From Allobosea sp. BK604 (GTDB lineage Bacteria > Pseudomonadota > Alphaproteobacteria > Rhizobiales > Beijerinckiaceae): DNA of 64,000 bases. Both the position numbers and the translations under genes were made by a program. The notes under the pieces were generated by a model, which was not told the origin of the DNA, searched no databases, and saw only the letters and a list, made by a program, of their open reading frames with translations. Of this stretch, positions 1 to 9,245 are shown in pieces (within the stretch, counting starts at the first letter, position 1; every line of letters begins with the position of its first letter). The stretch spans positions 372,001 through 436,000 of the forward strand of contig NZ_SLZF01000005.1 in NCBI RefSeq assembly GCF_004341515.1, given 5' to 3'.

Positions 1-1002
1 GTCGAAGGCATAGGTCTTGGTGTAGGCGGCGTCGAAAGCCGGGCTCGCCGGCGCCCAGGGCAGCGCCACCACCTGCCCCATCCCGGCATAGCCGACGCGC
101 AGGATGGCGGCACGGTCCATCAGGTAGTTGAAGGCCTGGCGGAAGGACTTGTTGCGGAACGGTCCGCGCGTCGAGTTGATGCGGAAGACCTGCACGAGTT
201 GGCCGGGGCCGGCGAAGACCTGATAGCCGGCGGCCTTGAGCCTGACCGCGCTGCGCGAGGAGCCGTTATAGACGATATCGACGGCGCCCGATTCCAGCGC
301 CGCGGTCGCCGCCGCATCCTCGCTGAACACGGTGAAGACGAGGTCCTGCGCGATCGGCTGCTTCTCGCGCCAATATTTCGGGTTGGCCTTGAGCGTGAGG
401 CTCTGGCCCACGGCCCGGTTGACCAGCGTATAGGGGCCGGTGCCGGCCGGAACGGTCTCGACCGTGTCGATGCCCTTCGGATCGATCGGGATCAGGAATT
501 GCAGCAGGTCGAGGATCTGCCGGTCCGGCACCGGCGCCTTGAAGTTGATCGTGACCGTGCGCTCGTCCGGCGCCGACCAGTCCTTGACGACCGACATGGT
601 CGAGAACACGTTCTTGCCGCGCTTGGGATCGGCGCCCTTCTGCAGGGTCGCGAGCACGGAATCGGCCTTGAACGGCGTGCCGCTATGGAAGGTCACGCCG
701 TCGCGCAGCTTCAGCGTGACCGAGCTCTTGTCGGGTGCGATCGCCCATTCCGTCGCCAGGCTCGGCTCCGGCTTCCCCTCCGGCGTGTATTCGATCAGGC
801 TGTCATAGAGGTTCTTGATGACGTGGAAATTGACCGTGGAGAGCTGCTGCGGATCGTAATTCGCCAGCTCGCTCAGCACGGCGACGCGCAGCGTCCCGCC
901 CTTGAGCTGCTGGGCCGCGGCCGGCAGCGCCGCCGCCAGGGGGGCCGCTGCCGCGAGGGCAAGGCCGGTCATGCAGAAGTGACGTCGCGACAGCGTGGTC
1001 AT
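1..1002 (-). CDS. ABC transporter substrate-binding protein, family 5 (partial, C-terminus outside window)
   Basis: Reading leftward from ATG at 1002 the frame stays open to base 1, giving the first 334 residues of a peptide/opine-type (SBP_bac_5) periplasmic binding protein. The N-terminus carries a twin-arginine signal (SRRHFCMTG followed by an Ala/Leu-rich stretch and AAAQQ), so export as a folded protein is likely. The family hallmarks are present: an early GGTLRVAV strand, LYDSLIEYTPEG, and LRDGVTFHSGTPFKADSV. A GAGGGG Shine-Dalgarno lies about 7 nt before the start. Only 34 bp separate it from the upstream M81 peptidase gene, so both are probably one transcript. The ligand is likely a peptide by family and context; this is inferred. 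Confidence 0.93.
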   Translation of the reverse strand, partial: MTTLSRRHFCMTGLALAAAAPLAAALPAAAQQLKGGTLRVAVLSELANYDPQQLSTVNFHVIKNLYDSLIEYTPEGKPEPSLATEWAIAPDKSSVTLKLRDGVTFHSGTPFKADSVLATLQKGADPKRGKNVFSTMSVVKDWSAPDERTVTINFKAPVPDRQILDLLQFLIPIDPKGIDTVETVPAGTGPYTLVNRAVGQSLTLKANPKYWREKQPIAQDLVFTVFSEDAAATAALESGAVDIVYNGSSRSAVRLKAAGYQVFAGPGQLVQVFRINSTRGPFRNKSFRQAFNYLMDRAAILRVGYAGMGQVVALPWAPASPAFDAAYTKTYAFD

Positions 1003-1036
1003 GGCTTTCCCCTCTCGTTTTAGTTCTAACTGGCTC

Positions 1037-2545
1037 TCAACCCGTCCCCGCTCCCGGCTGGGACGAATGCGCCCGCCAGTCGCTTATTGTCTCCAGAGGA
1101 TAGACCGGGCGCGGAATCCGCCGCCACGGTAAGGTGAACACGTCAGACTGCCCCGGCCCGCGCGTATCGGCGCGGATGACCTGCGAGGTGATCGGCGCGA
1201 AATACTGGAAGTTCGAAGCGGTCTTGAGCACGGCCATCTTATAGCCCGCAAGATCGATGCCGAAGGCTTCGTAGACGCCCGGCACATTGCCGGCGACGCC
1301 GCGCAGCTCGCTGATCAGCAGGGTCACCGGTCCGACATCGAAGACCACGACCCGGCCCATATCGACCTCGGCCTGGTGGTTGAAGGCGAGCGGGATGGCG
1401 CCGCCGCCAATGCGCCGCACGGTCCCCGTCACCGTCAGCGGCGCGAAGAAGGCCGGGGCGGCATCACCGCCGAGCGGCAGCGTGACCTCGGTCCCCTCGC
1501 CCGCCGCGATCAGCACCTGCACCGCCTGCGGCGAGATCAGCGGAATCAGCGCGCGGCCCTTGGTGCCGAGCCGCAGGATCGCTTCCAGGATCAGGTTGCT
1601 GTCGCCGGCCGCCCCGCCGAAGACGGTGTCGCCGGTATCGCTCAGCACCACCATCCCGCGCGCGGCCGCATCGGCCTTGTGCACGGCCTCGTCGACCGTG
1701 ACCGCCTCGCGGACCTGGAAATCGTCGCGCATCGACCAGGCGAGATCGGCGAGCTCGTCCGCCAGAGCCTCGGCCAGCGCCTGGTCGCCATCGGTGACGA
1801 CGATCGTCGACCAGCCGCCCTCGGCGACGTCGAGCCAGGGCTGCATCGGATAGTTCGAGGCCTGCAGCACACGCCGGTCGGCCTCCAGCGCCCGGGCCCG
1901 GTCGAACCAGCGCTTCATCGGCCCTTTCGAGGTCAGGAACTGCTCCTGATGCGACAGCAGCGGAATCTTGCGCCAGGCCATCACCGGCCGCGCCTTCTCC
2001 GTGAGGATGCGCAGCAGCACCTCGGTGCCGATCTTGCCGGTGTCGAACACGTCATGCGGCTGGGTGCGGTGGCCGACGATGGCCGTGCAATTGGCCATGA
2101 TCTTCTGCGTGACATTGGCGTGGTGATCGAGCCCGAGCAGGATCGGCACGTCCGGCCCGAGGATCTGCCGGCAGAGTTCCGCCTGCTCGCCCTCGACATC
2201 GTCGATGCCCTCGGCGGCGCAGGCGCCGTGCAGTTGCAGCACGAGCCCATCGATCGGCCCGATAGTCTCCAGTCCGGCCCGGATCTTGACCTGGAAATAG
2301 TCGAAGGCCTCGCGCGAGATGCGCCCGCCCGCCACCGCCCAGGCCCGGATGATCGGGATGGTCTCGATATCCAGGCCGGATTCGCGGATCGCCGCGTAAT
2401 GCCCGCCGATCTGGCCGATCTCGCCGAAATGGCGGGCGATCTCCGCACCCTCGTGGATGCCGAAGGCTTCGAAATCGGCGAGCGTCGTCAGCACCGGATT
2501 GAAGTCGTTCGTCTCCTGGGCGATGTGGATCAGAGCCAGACGCAA
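1037..2545 (-). CDS. M81 family metallopeptidase (MlrC-like), copy 1
   Basis: A 502-residue member of the MlrC (microcystinase C) family, zinc peptidases that cleave linear peptides. Residues matching the family's metal/active-site set are visible: Glu11 (in ETNDF), His106 (LQLHGA), Asp140-x-His142 (LDHHAN) and His164 (TQPHD). The Gly-rich segment GGAAGDSN follows in the C-terminal MlrC_C part. I chose the TTG at 2545 because GGGGGAGG sits 5 nt upstream and the product then starts RLALIHIAQETNDF, as in the paralogs. An upstream in-frame TTG at 2560 overlaps that Shine-Dalgarno. It is one of three divergent paralogs in the window. Substrate unknown; peptides containing D-amino acids are an inference from MlrC. 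Confidence 0.9.
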   Translation of the reverse strand: MRLALIHIAQETNDFNPVLTTLADFEAFGIHEGAEIARHFGEIGQIGGHYAAIRESGLDIETIPIIRAWAVAGGRISREAFDYFQVKIRAGLETIGPIDGLVLQLHGACAAEGIDDVEGEQAELCRQILGPDVPILLGLDHHANVTQKIMANCTAIVGHRTQPHDVFDTGKIGTEVLLRILTEKARPVMAWRKIPLLSHQEQFLTSKGPMKRWFDRARALEADRRVLQASNYPMQPWLDVAEGGWSTIVVTDGDQALAEALADELADLAWSMRDDFQVREAVTVDEAVHKADAAARGMVVLSDTGDTVFGGAAGDSNLILEAILRLGTKGRALIPLISPQAVQVLIAAGEGTEVTLPLGGDAAPAFFAPLTVTGTVRRIGGGAIPLAFNHQAEVDMGRVVVFDVGPVTLLISELRGVAGNVPGVYEAFGIDLAGYKMAVLKTASNFQYFAPITSQVIRADTRGPGQSDVFTLPWRRIPRPVYPLETISDWRAHSSQPGAGTG

Positions 2546-3032
2546 GGCGACCTCCCCCAAAGCGGCTCCGCCCGGCTTCGGGCGAAGCGAATTCTAGCCT
2601 CGCGCAGGCGGCGACCGCCTCGGTTCCCGGCGCAGCCGGAACAGCAGCCCGCAATCGTCACCAGCGTGGTTCGGTCAAAAGCGTAGTTGTCGCAATGATT
2701 TCACGTCAAGGATTGAACGTTCCGCCAGAAGGAACCGATGTCGAATGACGGGTGGTCGCGTCGAGCGGAGAGTCCGTCACCAGCAGGTGCATTCTGTCAG
2801 CGCGGGCGAGAGCCAGGCGACCGGCCTCCTCGCCTTGCCTATCTCGGGGTCTTCGCGATTGGACCAAAGCTCGTCCGGCACGTCGTAAGCGTGAGGAAGG
2901 GCAGCAAGACCGCGACGCGTGCCTGAACGAGGTCGGCTTCCGGACCGAGGTCCACGACAAGGCTTTCGGGATGAGGTTGCCGTGCCATTTTTCCGTGCAG
3001 ACAATGCCGGGCGATTCGTTGAGACCAAACCT
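2546..3032. other. Intergenic region with promoter of M81 copy 1
   Basis: This stretch between the leftward M81 gene and the rightward small gene at 3033 holds the promoter described at 2681-2735. The remainder (about 2740-3030) has no reading frame with a recognisable family. Short leftward frames there look coding-like in composition and may be decayed sequence, but I could not assign them. Confidence 0.4.
2681..2735 (-). promoter_or_regulatory. Promoter P1 with 17-bp upstream site
   Basis: On the minus strand: 17-bp site GTTCCTTCTGGCGGAAC (2735-2719), 9 nt, -35 TTGACG (2709-2704), 17 nt, -10 CTACGC (2686-2681). The site has 5-bp inverted arms GTTCC/GGAAC around 7 bp. The same arrangement recurs at P2 and on both sides of P3. 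It should drive M81 copy 1 and the solute-binding gene after it. Confidence 0.7.
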
Positions 3033-3293
3033 ATGCCGACACTCGATCTTCGTTTTCCTGGCGTATTGAACTCCAGGGAGATGCTCGTCGCCGAAGCGAT
3101 CCACGCTCGTGCCTGGCACGCCATCGGCGACGATCTTGGCCTCGTCGGAGACGAAGCCGAGCAAGCGAAAGCGAGACTGGGTGGCATCGTTGTCCGGCTG
3201 CTGGCCAATGGCCCCCGGTCAATGGGGGATCTCACCACCGCCGCCATCCAAACCTTCCGGGAGGCGAACCCGACTGGCGTGACGGGTCGCTAG
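3033..3293 (+). CDS. Small hypothetical protein (86 aa)
   Basis: An 86-residue acidic/neutral cytoplasmic protein beginning MPTLDLRFPGVLNSREMLV, without membrane segments or cysteines. The helical C-terminal half ends LTTAAIQTFREANP. I recall no named domain. The ATG at 3033 is preferred over upstream in-frame codons because coding-like sequence begins there, though its Shine-Dalgarno is weak. The TAG stop (3291-3293) is also the first three bases of a dispersed palindromic repeat. That suggests the repeat inserted at, and now defines, the 3' end. Confidence 0.6.
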   Translation: MPTLDLRFPGVLNSREMLVAEAIHARAWHAIGDDLGLVGDEAEQAKARLGGIVVRLLANGPRSMGDLTTAAIQTFREANPTGVTGR

Positions 3294-3395
3294 AGCATTT
3301 CCGCGTTTCTTCGAATCGCGAAAATTCTCTATCTACTTGTTTTGACGCATTTTCTTCACGCGAACCGGTATCCACTTCGCTCGAAAATGCTCTAG
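3291..3395. repeat. Dispersed ~105-bp palindromic element, copy R1
   Basis: It begins TAGAGCATTTCCGCG and ends CGAAAATGCTCTAG, so the ends are inverted repeats. The core TTTTCTTCACGCGAACCGGT is shared with copies at 30562, 52228, 58681 and 60850. It resembles the RIME/REP-like intergenic palindromes of rhizobial genomes; that family assignment is from memory. No coding capacity for a transposase. The following 3396-3417 resembles one arm of the second element type at 3905-3963. Confidence 0.8.
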
Positions 3396-3680
3396 CGCAT
3401 CCGCCCGAAAAGTGGAGAGCGCGCGCCGCGGCATCCACTAAAAAGGATTACCCCGCTCTGCATGGAAGCGACGCGGAACCATGTCTGGTCTCGCGCATTT
3501 TCGGCTTGCGCGAAGGCGCCCGAGACCATCGCGCGGCTGGCCCCCATCCCGGATCAGGCCAGCCTCCCGTCTCAACTCAAGCAAGCCGACGCTCGCCGCG
3601 GGCGGATCGCCCGTGATCGCGACGTTGGAGGGAAATTTGCGCGCCAGCATAACCCAGGCGAAGGACCAACGGAGGCAGTG

Positions 3681-3872
3681 ATGTCTGCGAGAAAGCTACC
3701 CGTCATCAATCTTACGTCGGACGCTGAACTCCGCCTGGCGCTCATGCGCGCTCGCGAGCTCGAGAAGGCCCGGATCGGTTCCTCGGAATGGCTGGAATGG
3801 GTGAGCTTGCAGCGGGCAATCGCCGAATTCATGGGTCAGCGACGCGCTCCTGGCACGGGCGAGCCTGATTGA
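3681..3872 (+). CDS. Small hypothetical protein (63 aa)
   Basis: A 63-residue protein starting MSARKLPVINLTSDAELRLAL, predicted mostly helical (RARELEKARIGSSEWLEWVSLQRAIAEFM). GGAGG at 3671-3675 lies 5 nt before the ATG, which fixes the start. No signal peptide, membrane segment or recognised domain. It stands between two palindromic elements; the upstream 285 bp hold no other gene I can support. Confidence 0.65.
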   Translation: MSARKLPVINLTSDAELRLALMRARELEKARIGSSEWLEWVSLQRAIAEFMGQRRAPGTGEPD

Positions 3873-3904
3873 TCGGATATCGCATCCGGTCCGATGATCC
3901 AGCT

Positions 3905-3963
3905 TCTTGTTTTCGCATGGGCTTCTCCGAAAACCGCAATCCACTTTTCGGGCCGATGCGTTA
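3905..3963. repeat. Second palindromic element type (type B)
   Basis: The sequence TTGTTTTCGCATGG...CCGAAAACC followed by CCACTTTTCGGGCCGATGCG has self-complementary segments (CGAAAA / TTTTCG, GCATGG / GATGC). It partly resembles the main element's CCACTT..CGAAAA arm. A related arm, GCCCGAAAAGTGGA in reverse sense, occurs at 3396-3417. It lies between convergent genes (3872 and 3983). Confidence 0.45.
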
Positions 3964-3982
3964 AGGCCGCCGGAATGTCTGC

Positions 3983-4981
3983 TCATGGGCAAGCTTCCGG
4001 CCGTGACACGACCGTCCCATCTGCCGGCCAGTAGCGGCAGGAGACGCCGTGCCCCGCCGCCACCTCGTGCCATTCGGGCGCCCCTCCGTGGTCGATGCCG
4101 TGGATACAGGAGCCGCCATCGCCGTCGAGGAAGCGCAGATCCGGCGGGGGCTGGCGCAGCCGCTCGCGCTGCAGCGCGGGGTCGGGCGTCGGCACGGCAT
4201 CGAGCAGCAGCCGCGTATAGGGATGGGCGGGGCTGTCATAGACCTGCGCGGCGCTGCCCATCTCGACGATGCGGCCGCGGAACATGACGGCGACGCGATG
4301 CGCCACCTCACGCACGATGGCGAGGTCATGCGCGATGAAGAGATAGGACAGGCCGAGCCGCTCCTGCAGCGATTGCAGCAGCGCGACGATCTGCGCCTGG
4401 GTGCGCACGTCCAGCGCCGAGACCGGCTCGTCGCAGACGACGAAATCGGGATTGACCGCGAGCGCCCGGGCGATGACGACGCGCTGGCGCTGGCCGCCGG
4501 AGAATTCATGCGGGTAGCGACGCAGCATCGCCGGATCGAGATTGACCAGCTCCAGCAGTTCCGCGACCCGCTCGCCGATGCGATTGGCCGGCACGGCGTG
4601 GTGGACCAGCAGCGGCTCGGAGAGGATCTGGCCGATCGTCATGCGCGGATGCAGGCTGGAATAGGGATTCTGCAGCACGAACTGCATGTGCCGCCGCATC
4701 CGGCGCAACTGGCTGGGGCGCATCGTCGTCAGCTCCTGCCCGAGCAGCCGGACCGAGCCCTCATGCGCCTTCTGAAGCTGCAGGATGGCGCGCCCCGCCG
4801 TCGTCTTGCCGGAGCCCGACTGACCGACGAGACCGAGCGTCTGTCCGGGCGCGATATCGAAGGAGAGACGCTCCACCGCCCTGACCGCGGCGCCGCCGCG
4901 CCGCCCCGGAAACAGCACGGAGAGATCGCGCACCTGCAGCAGCGGTGTCGTGCCATCGGCCTTGCCGCGCGGCGCGCTCAT
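3983..4981 (-). CDS. Oligopeptide/dipeptide ABC transporter ATP-binding protein (OppF/DppF type)
   Basis: A 332-residue cytoplasmic ATPase that energises peptide import. Walker A GQSGSGKT lies at about residues 53-60, the ABC signature is FSGGQRQRV and Walker B is FVVCDEPVSALD. The C-terminal extension typical of the Opp/Dpp subfamily follows (SPAHPYTRLLLDAVP, then a Cys-containing tail). Its ATG overlaps the stop of the upstream OppD-type gene by 4 bp, so the two are translationally coupled. It is the last gene of the leftward operon SBP-permease-permease-ATPase-ATPase. Specificity for peptides comes from the family; the exact ligand is not visible. Confidence 0.95.
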   Translation of the reverse strand: MSAPRGKADGTTPLLQVRDLSVLFPGRRGGAAVRAVERLSFDIAPGQTLGLVGQSGSGKTTAGRAILQLQKAHEGSVRLLGQELTTMRPSQLRRMRRHMQFVLQNPYSSLHPRMTIGQILSEPLLVHHAVPANRIGERVAELLELVNLDPAMLRRYPHEFSGGQRQRVVIARALAVNPDFVVCDEPVSALDVRTQAQIVALLQSLQERLGLSYLFIAHDLAIVREVAHRVAVMFRGRIVEMGSAAQVYDSPAHPYTRLLLDAVPTPDPALQRERLRQPPPDLRFLDGDGGSCIHGIDHGGAPEWHEVAAGHGVSCRYWPADGTVVSRPEACP

Positions 4982-5790
4982 CGCACCGTCCCGGCGCCAT
5001 GCAGGCGCGGCACCGCGTCGAGCAGGGCCCGCGTATAGGCATGACGCGGCTGCGCGAAGACCTCGTCGACCGGCCCGCTCTCGACGATCTCGCCGCGATA
5101 CATCACGTTGACCCGGTCGACCATGCCGGCGACCACGCCGAAATCATGGGTGATCAGCATCAGCGCCATGCCGCGCTCTTCCCGGAGCCGCAGCAGCAGC
5201 CGCAGGATCTGGGCCTGCACGGTCACGTCGAGCGCCGTGGTCGGCTCGTCGGCGATCAGCAGGTCCGGTTCGCAGGAGATCGCGATGGCGATCAGGATGC
5301 GCTGACGCTGGCCGCCCGAGAACTGGTGCGGATGATCGTCGATGCGCCCTGCCGGGTCGGGAATGCCGACGAGGTCGAGCAGCGCGATGCTGCGCTCGCG
5401 CGCCGCCCGCCCCGAGAGCCCGAAATGATGGCGCAGCATGTCGCCCATCTGGGCGCCGATGCTCATCACCGGGTTGAGCGAGGTCATCGGATCCTGGAAG
5501 ACCATGGCGATGCGCCGGCCGCGCAGGTCCCGCATCCGCTCCTCCTCAAGCGTCAGCAGATCCAGCCCCCGATAGGCAACTGAGCCGCCGAGCGCGATCG
5601 CGGCCCCTTCCGGCGCCAGCCGCATCAGCGCCTTGGCGGTGACGCTCTTGCCGCAGCCGGATTCGCCGACGAAGCCGACCGCCTCGTCCACGCCGATGTC
5701 GAAGGAGATGCCGCGCACGGCCTCGATCACATCGCGGCGCGTCGTCACCGTCGCGGTCAGGTCGCGTACCTCCAGCAAGCGGCCAGTCAT
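4978..5790 (-). CDS. Oligopeptide/dipeptide ABC transporter ATP-binding protein (OppD/DppD type)
   Basis: A 270-residue ABC ATPase beginning [15 protein letters not shown]. Walker A GESGCGKS, signature FSGGQRQRI and Walker [13 protein letters not shown] are all intact, followed by the LLDAVPRL C-terminal motif of the peptide subfamily. The ATG at 5790 overlaps the stop codon of the upstream permease gene by 4 bp, and its own stop overlaps the OppF-type start by 4 bp. The frame runs far upstream without a stop, but that part lies opposite the permease coding frame and is not protein. It pairs with the OppF-type ATPase as a heterodimer. Confidence 0.95.
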   Translation of the reverse strand: MTGRLLEVRDLTATVTTRRDVIEAVRGISFDIGVDEAVGFVGESGCGKSVTAKALMRLAPEGAAIALGGSVAYRGLDLLTLEEERMRDLRGRRIAMVFQDPMTSLNPVMSIGAQMGDMLRHHFGLSGRAARERSIALLDLVGIPDPAGRIDDHPHQFSGGQRQRILIAIAISCEPDLLIADEPTTALDVTVQAQILRLLLRLREERGMALMLITHDFGVVAGMVDRVNVMYRGEIVESGPVDEVFAQPRHAYTRALLDAVPRLHGAGTVR

Positions 5791-6668
5791 CGCACGCTCC
5801 CGACGTCGAGAACCTCGCGCAAGCCGTTGGCGATGATGATGAAGGTCAGCGTCGCGTAGACGATCGCGGCGGCCGGGCCGATCACCGTCAGCGGCGCGAG
5901 CTCCATGAACTGGCGCGCTTCCGAGAGCATGCCGCCCCAGTTCGGATCGGGCGGCGGCGGCCCCAGCCCGAGGAAGGACAGCGCCGTCACCGTGAAGATG
6001 GTCTGCGACAGCGTCAGGCTGGTCGCGACGAGGATCGGCGAGATCACGATCGGCAGGATGTGGCGCAGCACCAGCCGCAGCTCGCTCATGCCGACGCTGC
6101 GCGCCGCCTCGACATGGTCCCATTGCTTGACGCTGAGCACCGGCGCCCGCACCACCCGCGCCATGGCCGGCGTGTAGACGATGGCGATGGTCAGGATCAG
6201 GTTCGGCACGGTCGGCCCGAGCGCCGCGACAACCGCGATCGCGAGCAGCAGCACCGGGAAGGCGAAGACGACATCGAGCAGGCGCATGATGACCTCGTCG
6301 ACGAGCCCGCCGAGATAGCCCGCCGCCAGGCCGAGGACGAGCCCGGCCACCAGCGCGGCGAAGACGGCGCTCACCGTGATCAGCAGGGTCGTGCGCCCGC
6401 CGACGATCAGGCGGCTCAGCACGTCGCGGCCGATCGAATCCGTGCCGAGCCAATGGGCCGCGCTCGCCGGCGCGAGCGAATCCGGCGAGGTCAGCGAGGC
6501 ATCATAGGGCGCGACCAGCGGCGCGAAGACGGTGACGATCAGCAGCGCCGCCAGCATGGCGAGCCCCAGGCCGAGCAGCAGCCAGCCCTGGCCGAGCCCT
6601 GCCCCCATGCGCGCGCTGCGCGGAGCCAGCGCCGCGCCCGCCACGCTGTCCGGCGCGGCGCCGCTCAC
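5787..6668 (-). CDS. Peptide ABC transporter permease (OppC/DppC type)
   Basis: A 293-residue inner-membrane permease. A hydrophobic first segment (about residues 28-50) is followed by the OppC-family periplasmic region with HWLGTDSIGRDVLSRLIVGGRTTL. The coupling-loop EAA motif is EAARSVGMSELRLVLRHILP. The C-terminus holds the FLGLGPPPPDPNWGGML signature. About six transmembrane segments can be drawn. It overlaps both neighbours by 4 bp within the leftward operon and should form the channel together with the OppB-type protein. Confidence 0.95.
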   Translation of the reverse strand: MSGAAPDSVAGAALAPRSARMGAGLGQGWLLLGLGLAMLAALLIVTVFAPLVAPYDASLTSPDSLAPASAAHWLGTDSIGRDVLSRLIVGGRTTLLITVSAVFAALVAGLVLGLAAGYLGGLVDEVIMRLLDVVFAFPVLLLAIAVVAALGPTVPNLILTIAIVYTPAMARVVRAPVLSVKQWDHVEAARSVGMSELRLVLRHILPIVISPILVATSLTLSQTIFTVTALSFLGLGPPPPDPNWGGMLSEARQFMELAPLTVIGPAAAIVYATLTFIIIANGLREVLDVGSVR

Positions 6669-7606
6669 ATCTGCACCCGCGCATCGATCCGCGCATAGGC
6701 GATGTCGATGGCCGTGTTGACCAGGACGACGATGCCGGCGGCGACGAGCACGATCGCCTGGATAACCGGATAGTCGCGGCTGTTGATCGACTCGAAGAGA
6801 TATTGCCCCATGCCCGGAATGGCGAAGATGGTCTCGACCAGGATGCTGCCGCCGAGGAGCGCCGCGATCTTGAGCCCGGCCGCGGTGATCACCGGCGTCA
6901 GCGCGTTGCGCATCAGGTAGTCGCGCAGGATCGCGCTGGGCTTCAGCCCCTTGGCGCGGGCGACCATGACGAAATCCTGGCTGGCGACCTCGAGCACCGC
7001 GGCGCGCGTGTTCTCGGCGATCGTCACGGAGACGGCGAGCGCCAGCGCGAAGGCCGGCAGCAGCAGGCTGCCGAGACAGGCGAGCGGGTCCTCGAGGAAG
7101 GGCGTGTAGCCCAGCACCGTGATCCCGGGGAAATAGAGCCCGAACAGCAGCACGATCAGCGTCGCGACGACATAGTTCGGCACCGCCAGCATCAGCCCGT
7201 TCCAGAGCCGGACCAGCCAGTCGGTCGCGCCGCGCAGCCGGGCCGCGGCAAGCCCGGTCGCGCCCCCCATCACCGCGGCGATGAGCGCGGCGAGGAGGGT
7301 GAGCTGGACCGTGACGGCAAGCCGGTTCAGCAGCTCGCCGAGCACCGGCCGGCGGGTGACGAAGGAGGTGCCGAGATCGCCGGTCAGCGCGTGCCCGAGC
7401 CAGGCCAGGTACTGCGCCAGCAGCGGCTGGTCGAGGCCGAGATCGCGGCGGATCGTGGCCAGCACCTCCGGCGCCACGCTCTGCGAGCCGGCAGCCGCGA
7501 TGGCGAAATCACCGGGGATGGCGCGCATCAGCAGGAAGGCGACGAGCGAGACGCCGAGCAGGATCGCCGCCATCCAGGCGAGGCGCCCGAGGACGAAGCG
7601 CATCAT
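6665..7606 (-). CDS. Peptide ABC transporter permease (OppB/DppB type)
   Basis: A 313-residue inner-membrane permease starting MMRFVLGRLAWMAAILLGVSL. It carries the OppB features MRAIPGDFA, LGLDQPLLAQYLAWL and GDLGTSFVTRRPV. The EAA-loop is DFVMVARAKGLKPSAILRDYLMRNAL, and the C-terminus has FAIPGMGQYLFESINSRDYPVIQ. Six transmembrane helices are expected. The stop overlaps the OppC-type start by 4 bp, and a 34-bp gap follows the solute-binding gene, so it is co-transcribed. Confidence 0.95.
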   Translation of the reverse strand: MMRFVLGRLAWMAAILLGVSLVAFLLMRAIPGDFAIAAAGSQSVAPEVLATIRRDLGLDQPLLAQYLAWLGHALTGDLGTSFVTRRPVLGELLNRLAVTVQLTLLAALIAAVMGGATGLAAARLRGATDWLVRLWNGLMLAVPNYVVATLIVLLFGLYFPGITVLGYTPFLEDPLACLGSLLLPAFALALAVSVTIAENTRAAVLEVASQDFVMVARAKGLKPSAILRDYLMRNALTPVITAAGLKIAALLGGSILVETIFAIPGMGQYLFESINSRDYPVIQAIVLVAAGIVVLVNTAIDIAYARIDARVQM

Positions 7607-7640
7607 CGGCGCGGCTCCGCCATCAGGCGGCCGGCCCGGC

Positions 7641-9245
7641 CTACTTCTTCAGCCATGTGGTGCGCACGAAGGAGCGGATATTCGCGGCCAGCGGCACATA
7701 GCCCTGGACATAGTTCCACCAGATCTCCCAGCGCAGCGGATACTGGTAGATCTGGATGACATAGGCGTTCTCGGCGATGCGCTTCTGGATCTCGAGGTTC
7801 TTCGCCGCGCGCCTGGAGGTGTCGAGCTCGGCCCGCGCCTCCAGGATCATCCGGTCGAGCTCGGGATCGTTCGAGCCCATCGCCTTGCCGAAGCCGCTAT
7901 CCGACTTGACGTATTGGAAGATCGCGTCGGAATCCGGCGTCCAGGACAGCGCGACCGAGAGCAGGGTCGGCCAGGTGCCGTTCGCCCACATGCTGAGCAG
8001 GGGCGCGGTCTCCATCGGCACCAGCTTCACGGTGATGCCCGCCGCCTGCCATTGCTGCTGCAGGATCTGGGCGCAGGCGACGTCGAGCGGGTTGGCCGCG
8101 ACGATGATGTAGTCGCCGAGATCGATGCCGTTGGGATAGCCGGCCTCGGCGAGCAGGGCCTTCGCCGCCGCGACATCATGCTTGTAATAGGGCAGCTCGC
8201 CGCTGCCGTCATAGCCGCCGACCTGGCTTTCCGGGATCATCGCGCCGATCTTGCCGGAGCCGCCCAGCACCGTGTCGAGGCAGGCCTTGCGGTCGCTGGC
8301 GAGGCTGAGCGCGCGACGCACCTTCACGTCGTTCAGCGGCTTCGCCTTCATGTTCAGCCAGATCGGGAAGGTGCGCGAGGTCTGGCCGGGCGCGGAGACC
8401 AGGTTGGGCGCCGTGCGCGCGATCGCGGCCGCCACCTTGGGGTCCTTCAGCCAAGTCATGTCGATGGCGCGCGAGCGCAGCGCCGAGGTCAGCGTCGCCT
8501 GGTCCTTGTAGAACTTGAAAACCACCTTTGCGAGATGAGGCTCGCTCTTCTCGTAATAGCCGGCATGGCGCGTCAGCGAGAATTGCTGGTTCGGCTGGTA
8601 GCTCTCGAAGGCGAAGGGGCCGGTGCCGACCGGCTGCGTGTTCAGGTTGTCGACCCCGGCCGGCACGATGGCGCCGTTGGGATTGGTCGCGAGATTGCTC
8701 AGGAAGGCGGCGTCGGTGGTGCCGAGCTGGAACCGGACGGTGAAGGGATCGACCACGCTGACCGACTCGACGCTGGAATAGAGCGCCCTCAGCCGGCTGC
8801 CCGTCGCCGGGTTCATGATCCGGTCAAAGGTGTGCTTGACGTCCTCGGCGCTGAAATCCTTGCCGTTGTGGAACTTCACGCCCTGCCTGAGCTTGAAGAC
8901 ATAAGTCTTTGGATCGGGCTGCTCGTAGCCTGTCGCCAGATCGGGCTCGACCTGCATCTGCGCGGTCCAGCGCAGCAGGCCTGTATAGAGCAGGCTGGTG
9001 AAATCGAAGGAGGAGAAGGCGTTCACCGTGACCGGGTCGAGCCCGATCGGGTCGGCATCGGCGCCGATGGTCAGCGTCCCGCCCGCCACCGGGGTCTGGG
9101 CCTGCGCCTGTGCCAGCGTGCTCCACAGGCCCGGCGTCGCCAGGGCCGCGCCGCCCGCCGTCAGCAGCTGCAACAGGCCGCGCCGCGACGGCTCGTACGG
9201 GGCGCCGTCCTCCTCGCCCGCCATCGGGACTGATGGTGTTGTCAC
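7641..9245 (-). CDS. Peptide ABC transporter substrate-binding protein (SBP family 5)
   Basis: A 534-residue periplasmic binding protein of the DppA/OppA family, first gene of the leftward peptide-transport operon. The N-terminus has a twin-arginine signal (SRRGLLQLLTAGGAAL, cleavage probably after AQAQA), so Tat export is likely. Family motifs include LRQGVKFHNGKDFSAEDVKHTFDRI and a VGTGPFAFESYQPN segment. I chose the GTG at 9245 because GGGAGG lies 7 nt upstream; an internal ATG at 9224 is the alternative. The C-terminus SFVRTTWLKK is typical. Promoter P2 lies about 170 bp upstream. The ligand is unknown. Confidence 0.93.
   Translation of the reverse strand: MTTPSVPMAGEEDGAPYEPSRRGLLQLLTAGGAALATPGLWSTLAQAQAQTPVAGGTLTIGADADPIGLDPVTVNAFSSFDFTSLLYTGLLRWTAQMQVEPDLATGYEQPDPKTYVFKLRQGVKFHNGKDFSAEDVKHTFDRIMNPATGSRLRALYSSVESVSVVDPFTVRFQLGTTDAAFLSNLATNPNGAIVPAGVDNLNTQPVGTGPFAFESYQPNQQFSLTRHAGYYEKSEPHLAKVVFKFYKDQATLTSALRSRAIDMTWLKDPKVAAAIARTAPNLVSAPGQTSRTFPIWLNMKAKPLNDVKVRRALSLASDRKACLDTVLGGSGKIGAMIPESQVGGYDGSGELPYYKHDVAAAKALLAEAGYPNGIDLGDYIIVAANPLDVACAQILQQQWQAAGITVKLVPMETAPLLSMWANGTWPTLLSVALSWTPDSDAIFQYVKSDSGFGKAMGSNDPELDRMILEARAELDTSRRAAKNLEIQKRIAENAYVIQIYQYPLRWEIWWNYVQGYVPLAANIRSFVRTTWLKK

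Noticed and set aside
199..1023. Plus-strand frame covering the first kilobase
   Set aside because: It is antisense to an unambiguous solute-binding protein read on the minus strand.
2706..3247. Minus-strand frames of about 150 codons upstream of M81 copy 1
   Set aside because: They cross the plus-strand small gene and the promoter P1 area and resemble no family; at most decayed sequence.
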